21,836 bases of DNA, from assembly GCA_036503065.1 (NCBI GenBank), contig DASXXM010000115.1, forward strand, positions 1 to 21,836, read 5' to 3'. The translations under genes and the position numbers were made by a program. The notes beneath the pieces are model-generated. The model was not told the origin of the DNA. It did not search any database and saw only the letters and a list, made by a program, of their open reading frames with translations. Numbering within the stretch: the first letter of the stretch is position 1; every line of letters begins with the position of its first letter. This stretch comes from DATEPR01 sp036503065 (GTDB lineage: Bacteria; Actinomycetota; Actinomycetes; Mycobacteriales; Pseudonocardiaceae). Below are positions 8,559 through 14,866 of the stretch, piece by piece.

Positions 8559-9527
8559 TCAGTGGTTGGTGAAGACGATCTTGCCGGCGGTCTCGCCGTC
8601 CAGCATGGTTCGGAAGCCCGTTTCGGCCTGGCCGAACGGCAGTTCGGTGCCGATCGTCGGGTGGATGTCGGCCTGTTGGCAGAAGCTCAGCAGGTCGGCC
8701 AGTTCCTCGCGGGTGCCCATGGTCGAGCCGATCACCCGCAGTTGCAGGAAGAAGATCCGTTGCAACTCGGCGGCGGTGGCGTCGCCGCTGGTCGCGCCTG
8801 AGATGACCACGGTGCCGCCTGGTTTGAGCGACTTGATGGTGTGCGACCAGGTCGCCTTGCCAACGGTTTCGAACACCCCGTCCACCCGCTCGGGTAGCCG
8901 GGCACCCGACTCGAAGACGTCGTCCGCGCCAAGCGCGGTTGCCAGCGCGCGTTTGGCTTCCGTCCGACCGGTTACCCATACGCGCAGGCCGGCGGCCTTG
9001 CCCAGCGCGATCAACGCGGTCGACACGCCACCGGACGCGCCCTGCACCAACATGGTGTGGCCGGGGCGCAGCCCGGACTTGACGAACAGCATCCGGTAAG
9101 CGGTCAGCCACGCGGTGCCCATGCAGGCCGCCTCGGTGAACGACAGCCCGGCCGGCTTGGGCAGCACGTTGCGCGCCGGCACGACCACGCTGTCCGCGAA
9201 CGTGCCCTGGTGCACCTCGGTGAGCAGGGTCCGCTTCGGGTCCAGCGTCTCGTCGCCGGTCCAGTCCGGGTCGCCGATCACCGAGTGGATGACCACCTCG
9301 GTGCCGTCCGGCAGCACGCCGGCGCCGTCACAGCCCAGGATCATGGGAAACCGTTCCGGTTTGATCCCGACACCACGCAGCGTCCACAGGTCGTGCATGT
9401 TCAGGCTCGCCGCCCGCACATCGACCCGCACCCAGCCCGTCGCCACCGTCGGCTCGTCTCGCTCACCGACCACGAGGGCCGCCAGCGGATCGTCCCGATT
9501 CGGCCGCACCGCATACACCGCGAACAT
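8559..9527 (-). CDS. Medium-chain dehydrogenase/reductase, quinone-oxidoreductase-like
   Basis: The 322-residue product has the two-domain MDR layout: a GroES-like part with FPMILGCDGAGVL (61-72) and a Rossmann fold with VQGASGGVSTALIALGKAAG (from residue 161), matching the GxGxxG-type NAD(P)H site. The Cys cluster that binds structural zinc in alcohol dehydrogenases is absent, so a zinc-free, NADPH-dependent quinone or enone reductase is most likely. The start ATG (9525-9527) has no Shine-Dalgarno sequence. TAGGTT (minus strand, 9534-9539) lies six bases upstream, suggesting a leaderless mRNA. A palindrome ACCGAC-TG-GTCGGT overlaps that -10, suggesting repression by a TetR-type regulator encoded elsewhere. 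It converges on the nitronate monooxygenase gene; a redox detoxification role is plausible but unproven. Confidence 0.9.
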   Translation of the reverse strand: MFAVYAVRPNRDDPLAALVVGERDEPTVATGWVRVDVRAASLNMHDLWTLRGVGIKPERFPMILGCDGAGVLPDGTEVVIHSVIGDPDWTGDETLDPKRTLLTEVHQGTFADSVVVPARNVLPKPAGLSFTEAACMGTAWLTAYRMLFVKSGLRPGHTMLVQGASGGVSTALIALGKAAGLRVWVTGRTEAKRALATALGADDVFESGARLPERVDGVFETVGKATWSHTIKSLKPGGTVVISGATSGDATAAELQRIFFLQLRVIGSTMGTREELADLLSFCQQADIHPTIGTELPFGQAETGFRTMLDGETAGKIVFTNH

Positions 9528-9533
9528 GGCCCG

Positions 9534-9539
9534 AACCTA
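9534..9539 (-). promoter_or_regulatory. TANNNT -10 box for a leaderless transcript (quinone-oxidoreductase-like gene)
   Basis: On the minus strand TAGGTT stands exactly six bases before the ATG at 9527, with no SD. This is the same geometry as the neighbouring leaderless candidates. Confidence 0.55.
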
Positions 9540-9552
9540 CCGACTGGTCGGT
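9539..9552. promoter_or_regulatory. TetR-type operator candidate
   Basis: ACCGAC (9539-9544) and GTCGGT (9547-9552) form a perfect inverted repeat around TG. Operators of this pattern are common for actinobacterial TetR-family repressors. It overlaps the last base of the -10 of the quinone-oxidoreductase-like gene and lies in the 67-bp divergent intergenic region. No TetR gene is present in the window. Confidence 0.6.
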
Positions 9553-9582
9553 GGCCGCCGCACTCGGACCCGGACGCAGGCG

Positions 9583-9588
9583 TATCGT
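9583..9588 (+). promoter_or_regulatory. TANNNT -10 box for a leaderless transcript (small membrane protein gene)
   Basis: TATCGT precedes GTG 9595 by six bases, and no ribosome binding site is visible. The position matches the leaderless arrangement at 7188 and 9534. Confidence 0.5.
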
Positions 9589-9594
9589 CGCCTT

Positions 9595-9987
9595 GTGCTC
9601 CAGTGGTTGGCGAACTGGTGGGACAGCGTCGCACTGTGGTTGTCCGACCTGGCTTTCCCGATCCAGTTCGCACTCGTCATCGCCGTACTCGCGCCGGTCT
9701 GCTTCGTACTGGCGTGGGGGATCGACAATGCCGTCGACCTGGTGACCGCTCGGTTGGACCGCGCGCCGGGGTCACCCCAGCCGGCCGCGCCGGAGCCGCA
9801 CCGGACACCGCCGCTGGTGGTGCACGTGCGGGCCGATGTGCCGGCCGGCACTCCCGCCACGATCATCACGGCCGTCCTCACCGAACCGACGCATCCGGGC
9901 GAGCCGGTGGATGCCACCCTGTCCGGCCGCGTGGATGCCACCGTGGCCGTCCGGTCGTCCGCCGGTTCCGACTCGGTCCGCTCGTGA
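9595..9987 (+). CDS. Small membrane protein of unknown function with Pro/Ala-rich tail
   Basis: The 130-residue product has an amphipathic Trp-rich N-terminus (LQWLANWWDSVALWLSDLA) and one strong membrane helix (about 24-44, FALVIAVLAPVCFVLAWGI). A hydrophilic tail follows, rich in Pro, Ala and Thr (59-130), with a beta-like stretch VVHVRADVPAGTPATIITAVL. I do not recognise a family. The GTG at 9595 is chosen from the TATCGT box six bases upstream and because the frame upstream runs antisense through the divergent gene. Wobble bases are strongly G/C, supporting real coding. Its TGA overlaps the start of a 26-codon membrane microprotein (GTGA), so the two are probably translated together. Confidence 0.7.
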   Translation: MLQWLANWWDSVALWLSDLAFPIQFALVIAVLAPVCFVLAWGIDNAVDLVTARLDRAPGSPQPAAPEPHRTPPLVVHVRADVPAGTPATIITAVLTEPTHPGEPVDATLSGRVDATVAVRSSAGSDSVRS

Positions 9988-10064
9988 CGTCCGGCAAGCG
10001 CATCACCGCTGCTCTGGTCGGGCTGGTGTTGTTGGCCGTGATCGGCTGGCTGACCACCCACTGA
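9984..10064 (+). CDS. 26-residue single-helix membrane microprotein, translationally coupled
   Basis: GTG 9984 overlaps the upstream stop (GTGA). The product is VTSGKRITAALVGLVLLAVI followed by GWLTTH: a short positive N-terminus (K5, R6) and one hydrophobic helix. This is the shape of small membrane peptides that act as subunits or regulators of membrane complexes. The stop TGA is at 10062-10064. Function unknown; the overlap and the TM character of both products suggest that they interact. Confidence 0.5.
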   Translation: MTSGKRITAALVGLVLLAVIGWLTTH

Positions 10065-10142
10065 TCGGTTCTTACGCACCTCCTTGTTCGGCGCTTCTTG
10101 TTCGGCCCTGCCCGGGACGCCTCGCCTCCCCGCATCCCCTCG

Positions 10143-10937
10143 TTATAGATCTCCCTTCGTGGGCACCCACGCCGGCTGCCGCTTCTGCGCGAACGCGAGG
10201 ATGCCCTCCTGGCCCTCTGCGCTGGCGAAGAAGCTGGCGGACAGGCCCAGCATGTCAGCGAACGCCCCGTTCAGGTCGGTCGGCCTCGGTTCGCGCAACA
10301 TGCTCTTGGTGGCGGCCAACGCGTTCGGACCGCCCAGGGCCAGCATCCCGGTGTAGCGGGCCACTTCGGCGTCCAGGTCCTCGGCCGCGACGCTGGAGTT
10401 GAGCAGCCCGATGGCCACCGCCCGGTCGGCGTCGAACGTCTCACCGGTGAGGAACAGTTCGTGGGCCGCCCGCGGCAACAGGCGTGGCAATACGGTGACC
10501 GAGATCACCGCCGGAACCACGCCGATCCGCACCTCGGTGAACGCGAACGTCGCCGTGCGCGCGGCCACCGCGATGTCACACGCCGCCACCATGCCGACCC
10601 CGCCGGCCCTGGCCGGCCCGGCCAGCTTCGCCACGACCGGCTTCGGGCTCGTCCAGAGCTGGGAGAGGATCGCGGGAAACTCGTTGACCCCCTGACTGCC
10701 GGCGTCGGCACCGCCGGCCTCCTTGAGGTCCATCCCCGCGCAGAACACCGGCCCGGTGTGGTCCAGTACGATCACCCGAACATCCGGGTCGGCCAGTGCG
10801 GTGTCCAGGCGCGCGGCCAACTCCCGGCGCAGTTGGGCGGAGAGAGCGTTGCGGTTGCGCGGGGAATCCAACGTGATCGTGCCGATGCCGCCGTCCACGC
10901 GGAAGTGCACCAGTTCCCCGGCCGTGTCGGTGGCCAT
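10143..10937 (-). CDS. Enoyl-CoA hydratase/isomerase (crotonase) family protein
   Basis: The 264-residue protein has the crotonase layout: ITLDSPRNRNALS near the N-terminus, the oxyanion-hole segment GPVFCAGMDLKEAG (62-75), and GPARAGGVGMVAACDIAVA (107-125). FAFTEVRIGVVPAVIS follows (131-146), whose E135 matches the second catalytic Glu of enoyl-CoA hydratases. The position of the first catalytic Glu (GGGCEL in classical enzymes) is Gly here, so this may be an isomerase, a methylglutaconyl-CoA hydratase-like enzyme or another crotonase rather than a typical beta-oxidation hydratase. ATG at 10935-10937 is preceded by AGGAGG (10942-10947), four bases away. It is a single-gene unit; the next gene upstream on its strand (11255) is separated by a terminator. 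Confidence 0.9.
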   Translation of the reverse strand: MATDTAGELVHFRVDGGIGTITLDSPRNRNALSAQLRRELAARLDTALADPDVRVIVLDHTGPVFCAGMDLKEAGGADAGSQGVNEFPAILSQLWTSPKPVVAKLAGPARAGGVGMVAACDIAVAARTATFAFTEVRIGVVPAVISVTVLPRLLPRAAHELFLTGETFDADRAVAIGLLNSSVAAEDLDAEVARYTGMLALGGPNALAATKSMLREPRPTDLNGAFADMLGLSASFFASAEGQEGILAFAQKRQPAWVPTKGDL

Positions 10938-11100
10938 CCGTCCTCCTCGGTTGTCGTGGTCGCTCGCTGGCGATAGGGCCACAGTGCCAGAGCGGAGCCG
11001 ATCATGGCGGCGGCCGTCCACAGGCATCAAGGTCTGTCCACAGTCGCCCGTTCGTGGCGCCCAACGTTTTGGCAATCGGACTAGGCTTGAAAAGGGCCGT

Positions 11101-11123
11101 AGCCCCCGGTGAGGGCGGGGGCT
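11101..11123 (-). terminator. Terminator at the end of the sulfur operon
   Basis: AGCCCCC (11101-11107) and GGGGGCT (11117-11123) form a 7-bp GC-rich stem with a 9-nt loop. On the minus strand the stem is followed shortly by CCCTTTT (the A-run is at 11090-11093), resembling a Rho-independent terminator. It lies 131 bases beyond the last acetyltransferase stop. Confidence 0.6.
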
Positions 11124-11141
11124 GCCTCCAGGTCGGCGAAT

Positions 11142-11170
11142 TCGCAACTGCGTTTGCCTGGAAGTTGCGA
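11142..11170. repeat. 8-bp inverted repeat TCGCAACT / AGTTGCGA
   Basis: TCGCAACT (11142-11149) and AGTTGCGA (11163-11170) are perfect complements around a 13-nt spacer, and another AGTTGCGA occurs about 18 bases further. It is a possible binding site for a regulator of either flanking gene. Confidence 0.35.
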
Positions 11171-11254
11171 GACGGCGTTGGACGGGCCAGTTGCGATGGG
11201 GGTGTTGGCCGGGGCTTTGTCCTGTGCGTCGCGGTTTGGCTGGAGTGTTGGTGG

Positions 11255-11824
11255 TCAGCGGGCGCCGGGCCAGGGGCCGGGTGGGGTTGGGGCGTGGTGT
11301 TCTTCGTGTTCGTCCGTCCGGTATGGCCGTAGGCCTCTGGCCCGGTAGTTGGCCAGTGCGTGTTGGCCGTCCAGGGTGCAGGTGTGGACCCATACTCGGG
11401 TTACCGGTGGCAGGGCCGGCCAGCGGTCGCGGATCGACCAGGCGTTGGCTATGCCCGCGGTCAGTAGTTGGCCGCCGAGTCCTCGGCCGATGAATGCCGG
11501 GAGCAGGCCGAAGTAGGCGATCTGGACTTCCGTCGTCTCGTCGCCGGGCTCGCTGTCCAACTCCACGTAGCCCGCGGGTGTGCCGTGCAGCCAGAGGACC
11601 CACGTCTCCGAACCCGGGCGGGACAACCACTCCGTCCACTGCTGAAACGTCCACGACAGGCGGCCGGTCCAGTACCAGTCGCCGCCTACCGCGGTGAACA
11701 GGAAGCGGCAGAACTCCGGGGACACCTCAGCCACCCGGACCACCTGGCCCGGTTCGGCGGGGAGCTTGGCCGGCCGGAGATCGGTCGGCGCCGTTTGTTC
11801 CAGATACGTGGTGGTGACGAGCAT
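11255..11824 (-). CDS. GNAT-family N-acetyltransferase (second of a tandem pair)
   Basis: The 189-residue product has GNAT features: WVLWLHGTPAGYVELD, then the acetyl-CoA-binding region AYFGLLPAFIGRGLGGQLLTAGIANAW (motif A, Q/RxxGxG/A as IGRGLGG), then HTCTLDGQHALANYRARGLRPYR (motif B). The acceptor substrate is unknown. The tail ends in HEEHHAPTPPGPWPGAR. ATG at 11822-11824 starts only eight bases after the stop of the preceding acetyltransferase gene (11833) and lacks a strong Shine-Dalgarno sequence, so coupled translation is likely. It is the last gene of the sulfur operon transcript before the terminator at 11101-11123. A link to sulfur metabolism is only positional. Confidence 0.85.
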   Translation of the reverse strand: MLVTTTYLEQTAPTDLRPAKLPAEPGQVVRVAEVSPEFCRFLFTAVGGDWYWTGRLSWTFQQWTEWLSRPGSETWVLWLHGTPAGYVELDSEPGDETTEVQIAYFGLLPAFIGRGLGGQLLTAGIANAWSIRDRWPALPPVTRVWVHTCTLDGQHALANYRARGLRPYRTDEHEEHHAPTPPGPWPGAR

Positions 11825-11832
11825 GCCGCCAG

Positions 11833-12369
11833 TCAACCCGACGGCCGCCACTCCTCGGCCAACAGGCCGAGCACCACCTCGTCGGCGAACGTTCCCATGA
11901 CCCACGCGCCCTGCCGCAGGGTGCCTTCCAAGGTGAAGCCGACCCGTCGCGCGGTTGCGATCATCGCCGCGTTGTCGGCCAGGGTGTCCACCTGGAGCCG
12001 GTGCAGGCCCAGTATCTTGAAACCGTAGTGGCACAACACGTTCACGATGTCGGGGGCCAGGCCACGGCCGCGGAACGCCGGTCTCAGTGACATCCCGATG
12101 TGGGCCGTCCGCTGATAGTTGTCGATGGCCCACAGCACGGCTTCGCCTGCCAACTCGTCGCCCGCCAGTTCCACGACCGAGAAGCACGCCGCGTCTTCGG
12201 ACGGCGGCCGGATGGCGTACCGGGACGCGGATGAACCAGGCGACAGCGGCCGCCACGCCCTGCTGTCCGCCCGAGCTCTTGTCGCCACGTCGTTGTACAA
12301 CTCGGCATCCAGGATCGGCACGTCGTCCTCGTGTCGGGCCCGTAGACAGACCTGCTTGCCACGCAACAT
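11833..12369 (-). CDS. GNAT-family N-acetyltransferase, RimJ/RimL-like
   Basis: The 178-residue protein begins LRGKQVCLRARHEDDVPIL and has the RimJ/RimL-type pattern: FSVVELAGDELAGEAVLWAID, IGMSLRPAFRGRGLAPDIVNVLCHYGF (acetyl-CoA loop RGRGLA), then LHRLQVDTLADNAAMIATARRVGFTLEGTLRQ, the usual motif B of this subfamily. Members acetylate protein N-termini or small amines. ATG 12367-12369 starts nine bases after the chelatase stop (12379), with no clear SD, so it depends on upstream translation. It belongs to the same transcription unit as the cbiX-type gene and is followed eight bases later by a second acetyltransferase gene of different sequence. Substrate unknown. Confidence 0.88.
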   Translation of the reverse strand: MLRGKQVCLRARHEDDVPILDAELYNDVATRARADSRAWRPLSPGSSASRYAIRPPSEDAACFSVVELAGDELAGEAVLWAIDNYQRTAHIGMSLRPAFRGRGLAPDIVNVLCHYGFKILGLHRLQVDTLADNAAMIATARRVGFTLEGTLRQGAWVMGTFADEVVLGLLAEEWRPSG

Positions 12370-12378
12370 GGCGTCTGT

Positions 12379-13113
12379 CTAGCCTGCCACCAGGGACGCG
12401 GCAACCCGATAACGGGCTGCCGCCGCGTACCGGGCCAGGATGACCTGCGCCACGGCCGGGTCGGCGCCCAGAGGGGCGGCGATCAGCGCACCCGGTGCCG
12501 CTCGGCTCACCCGATCGGGCAGCAGGCCGGGCGCCAGGAACCAGGAGCCGATGGCGATCCGCTGTGCGCCTCGGGCCCGCAACGCCGCTACCGCCGCCGG
12601 CACGTCCGGCTCGGCCGCCGCCGCGAAGGCCGCCGTCGACCCGACCCATCGGGTCCTGCGGGCCCAACGACCAGCAACGGCACGCACCGCCGCGTTGGCA
12701 GGCCGGTGCGACGAACCGGCCCCGGCCAGCACGACACCGAGCCCGGTATCGGTGGGGTCCGCGCCTGCCGCCGCGAGGCGGCGCAACGCCACCGACTCCA
12801 GCCGCGGGTCAGGCCCGAGCACGTCCCCGAGCCGGATTCGCAACCGGGGCGGGGCGGCGGCCAGCGCGCCGGGGATGTCCACCCGCGCGTGGTGAGCACT
12901 GCCCAGCAACAGCGGCACGACCACCACCTCGTCGTGGCCTGCGTCGTGCACGGCGGTCAGCACGTCGGCCAGCCGTGGCGCGGACAGGTCGAGGAACGCC
13001 ACCCGCACGTCCAGGCCCGGCGCGGCCGCCCGCACCACGTCCGACAGCTCGTGGACGGTCGCCGCCGACCGAGGATCACGGCTGCCGTGGGCCACCGCCA
13101 CCAGGGGCACCAT
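12379..13113 (-). CDS. Sirohydrochlorin chelatase, CbiX-like
   Basis: The 244-residue product starts MVPLVAVAHGSRDPRSAATV, with the conserved AHGSRDP motif (H9), and carries VVVVPLLLGSAHHARVDIPGAL, whose GxHxxxD-type motif (H75, D79) supplies the second metal ligand. Its C-terminal half repeats the fold weakly (VVLAGAGSSHRPAN...), as in two-domain CbiX proteins. CbiX/SirB enzymes insert Fe2+ (or Co2+) into sirohydrochlorin. In an operon with sulfite reductase, the iron reaction making siroheme is most likely. ATG (13111-13113) shares one base with the permease stop (TGATG), indicating coupling. In Streptomyces a CbiX gene also sits at the end of the cys cluster. The earlier siroheme steps are not encoded in the window. 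Confidence 0.88.
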   Translation of the reverse strand: MVPLVAVAHGSRDPRSAATVHELSDVVRAAAPGLDVRVAFLDLSAPRLADVLTAVHDAGHDEVVVVPLLLGSAHHARVDIPGALAAAPPRLRIRLGDVLGPDPRLESVALRRLAAAGADPTDTGLGVVLAGAGSSHRPANAAVRAVAGRWARRTRWVGSTAAFAAAAEPDVPAAVAALRARGAQRIAIGSWFLAPGLLPDRVSRAAPGALIAAPLGADPAVAQVILARYAAAARYRVAASLVAG

Positions 13114-14030
13114 CACGCGATCCCGGTCAGGCCACGGGAATGCAGTACGTACCGCTCCAACGGACGGAACACCAGCAGGTCGATGCCGATGCCGACGATC
13201 AGGATCAGGATGATCGCGGCCATCACGGTCGGCATGTCGTTGAGCGACCGACCGTCCTCCAGGTACTGGCCGAGTCCCTGGCCCAGTTGCGGCGAGTTGG
13301 CGATCAGCTCGGCGGCCATCAGCGACCGCCAGGAAAACGCCCAGCCCTGCTTGAGTCCGGCCAGATAACCGGGCAAGGCAGCGGGCAGCAGGATGTGCCG
13401 GGCACCGGCGAGTCGTCCCGCGCCGAGCACCTTGCCGACCCTGGGCAGGATCGGCGGGATCTGCGCGATGCCGGAGATCAGGCCGTTCGCGATCGAGGGC
13501 ACCGAACCGAGCAGCACCACGAAGTAGATGGAGCTGGGCGTAATGCCGAACCACAGGATCGCGGCCGGCACCCAGGCCACCGACGGCAGGCTCTGCAGCC
13601 CGGACAGCAACGGCCCGATCGCCGTCCGCAGGGTGCGCACCTTGGCCAGCAGCAGACCGAGCGGAGTGGCGATGACGACGCCAATGAGGAAGCCGAACAC
13701 CGCCCGGTGCACCGAAACCCACAGCTGGCCTGCCATCCGGCCGCTGGTCAGGTCGCTCCACAGTTCCGCGCCGACGGCGCTGGGCGCGGGCAGCTTGTAC
13801 TCCGGCCAGATCGCGGCCGCCCACAACGCCTGCCAGATCCCGATCAGCAGCGCGATCGCCACGATCGGCGGCAGCACGGCACGGGCGGTCCGCCGCAGCC
13901 GGTCGGCACCGGTGCGGGCGCCATCGACCGGCTGTTCCAGCGCGTCCAGTCCGGCTTCCACCGCGTCGTGGTCGGCCAGCGCGACCGGCGCCGTGCCCTC
14001 GGCGGGCACGGCGTCCTCAGGCGGCGGCAT
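13113..14030 (-). CDS. ABC transporter permease, SsuC/TauC-like
   Basis: The 305-residue inner-membrane protein has a cytosolic N-terminal extension of about 45 residues and roughly six membrane helices. These include LPPIVAIALLIGIWQALWAA and IILILIVGIGIDLLVFRPLE near the two ends. The EAA-type loop is seen as AGARHILLPAALPGYLAGLKQGWAFSWRSLMAAEL. This is typical of permeases for sulfonates, taurine and nitrate. ATG 14028-14030 overlaps the ATPase gene by 14 bases. With the ATPase and lipoprotein it forms a complete importer. The location inside a sulfate reduction operon suggests a sulfur oxyanion or sulfonate, not nitrate. Confidence 0.92.
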   Translation of the reverse strand: MPPPEDAVPAEGTAPVALADHDAVEAGLDALEQPVDGARTGADRLRRTARAVLPPIVAIALLIGIWQALWAAAIWPEYKLPAPSAVGAELWSDLTSGRMAGQLWVSVHRAVFGFLIGVVIATPLGLLLAKVRTLRTAIGPLLSGLQSLPSVAWVPAAILWFGITPSSIYFVVLLGSVPSIANGLISGIAQIPPILPRVGKVLGAGRLAGARHILLPAALPGYLAGLKQGWAFSWRSLMAAELIANSPQLGQGLGQYLEDGRSLNDMPTVMAAIILILIVGIGIDLLVFRPLERYVLHSRGLTGIA

Positions 14031-14817
14031 GACGGCTGATCACCTCGCGCAGTCTGCCGTTGATCTCGTGCACCGCGTCCGCCTCGGTGGACCGGTCGGA
14101 CACCTGCCATTCCTGCACCACCCGGCCGGGTCGCGAGGACAGCAGCACCACCCGCTGGCCCAGACGCACGGCCTCCCGCACGTCGTGCGTGACGAACAGC
14201 ACCGCGGCGCCTGTCGCCTCCCATACCCGCAGCAGCTCGGCCTGCAGGACGTCCCGGGTGATCGCGTCCAGCGCGGAGAACGGCTCGTCCATCAGCAGCA
14301 GCGGGGGCAGTTCCGACCCGTCGGTGCTACTCCCGTCGATGGTGCAGGCCAACGCCCTGGCCAGCGCGACCCGCTGGCGCATGCCGCCGGACAGCTCGTG
14401 CGGCCGCTTGTCGCCGACGCCGCGCAGCCGCACCAGGTCCAGCAGTTCGTCGGTCCGCGCCCGCCGGGCCGACCGGCCGACGCCGGCCAGCCGCAGGGCC
14501 AGTTCGACGTTGCGGGTCGCGGTCAGCCACGGCATCAGCGCGGCCTCCTGGAACATCACCGCGGGCCGGGACGTGTTGCGCACGACCTCGCCCGAGGTGG
14601 CCGAGTCCAGGCCGGCCACCAGGTTGAGCAGGGTCGTCTTGCCGCAGCCCGACGCGCCGAGCAGGCACACGAACTCGCCGGGGTCGACCCGCAGGTCGAC
14701 CCCGCCCAGCGCGGCGACCGTCCGGGTGCCCCGGCCGAACACCTTGTGGACACCGGTCAACTGGACCGCCGGCTCGACGATCGGTGTCGAGGGCCGTAGC
14801 TGGAGCGTTGCGGTCAT
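14017..14817 (-). CDS. ABC transporter ATP-binding protein, SsuB/TauB-like
   Basis: The 266-residue protein shows Walker A GASGCGKT (54-61), a Q-loop (Q90), signature LSGGM (142-146), Walker B LLLMDE (173-178) and H211 in VTHD. The region between signature and Walker B (ACTIDGSSTDGSELPP) is longer than in common SsuB proteins, which run almost directly into Walker B; this is probably a lineage-specific loop. ATG 14815-14817 is chosen because GGAAGG lies ten bases upstream; GTG 14826 would sit one base from the SD. It energises import together with the permease (14 bp overlap) and the lipoprotein. It belongs to the sulfonate/nitrate/taurine ATPase family; the substrate is inferred only from context. 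Confidence 0.94.
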   Translation of the reverse strand: MTATLQLRPSTPIVEPAVQLTGVHKVFGRGTRTVAALGGVDLRVDPGEFVCLLGASGCGKTTLLNLVAGLDSATSGEVVRNTSRPAVMFQEAALMPWLTATRNVELALRLAGVGRSARRARTDELLDLVRLRGVGDKRPHELSGGMRQRVALARALACTIDGSSTDGSELPPLLLMDEPFSALDAITRDVLQAELLRVWEATGAAVLFVTHDVREAVRLGQRVVLLSSRPGRVVQEWQVSDRSTEADAVHEINGRLREVISRHAAA

Positions 14818-14835
14818 GTCGTTCACGCCTTCCCG

Positions 14836-14851
14836 CGATGGTGTGCCATCG
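14836..14851 (-). other. Small intercistronic hairpin after the solute-binding protein gene
   Basis: CGATGG (14836-14841) and CCATCG (14846-14851) form a 6-bp stem with a TGTG loop in the 49-base gap. Hairpins here commonly protect the upstream mRNA, giving more binding protein than ATPase, or cause partial termination. Confidence 0.45.
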
Positions 14852-14866
14852 GTTTCACACGAAAGG

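Larger units (their letters stand above)
10938..11254 (-). other. 317-bp intergenic region upstream of the enoyl-CoA hydratase-family gene
   Basis: I see no gene here. It holds a terminator hairpin for the sulfur operon (11101-11123), an inverted repeat TCGCAACT (11142-11149) / AGTTGCGA (11163-11170) with a third AGTTGCGA near 11188, and two GTCCACAG octamers about 15 bp apart (around 11019-11039). These could be operator sites for the enoyl-CoA hydratase-family gene, but I recognise no known regulator motif. Confidence 0.45.

Noticed and set aside
8399..8572. 57-codon ATG ORF with one hydrophobic stretch
   Set aside because: No ribosome binding site, and it overlaps the 3' end of the convergent gene; kept only as a note in the intergenic entry.
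10083..10106. Direct repeat CTTGTTCGGC (two copies, 14-base period)
   Set aside because: Short and without partner sites; insufficient to call a regulatory element.
11015..11040. Two GTCCACAG octamers as DnaA boxes of an origin
   Set aside because: They only approximate the actinobacterial DnaA box TTGTCCACA, there are just two, and no dnaA, dnaN or AT-rich unwinding region is nearby.
12495..14039. Long plus-strand frame (514 codons) opposite the cbiX and permease genes
   Set aside because: Pro/Arg/Gln-rich shadow with no domain; the minus strand has clear CbiX and permease proteins.
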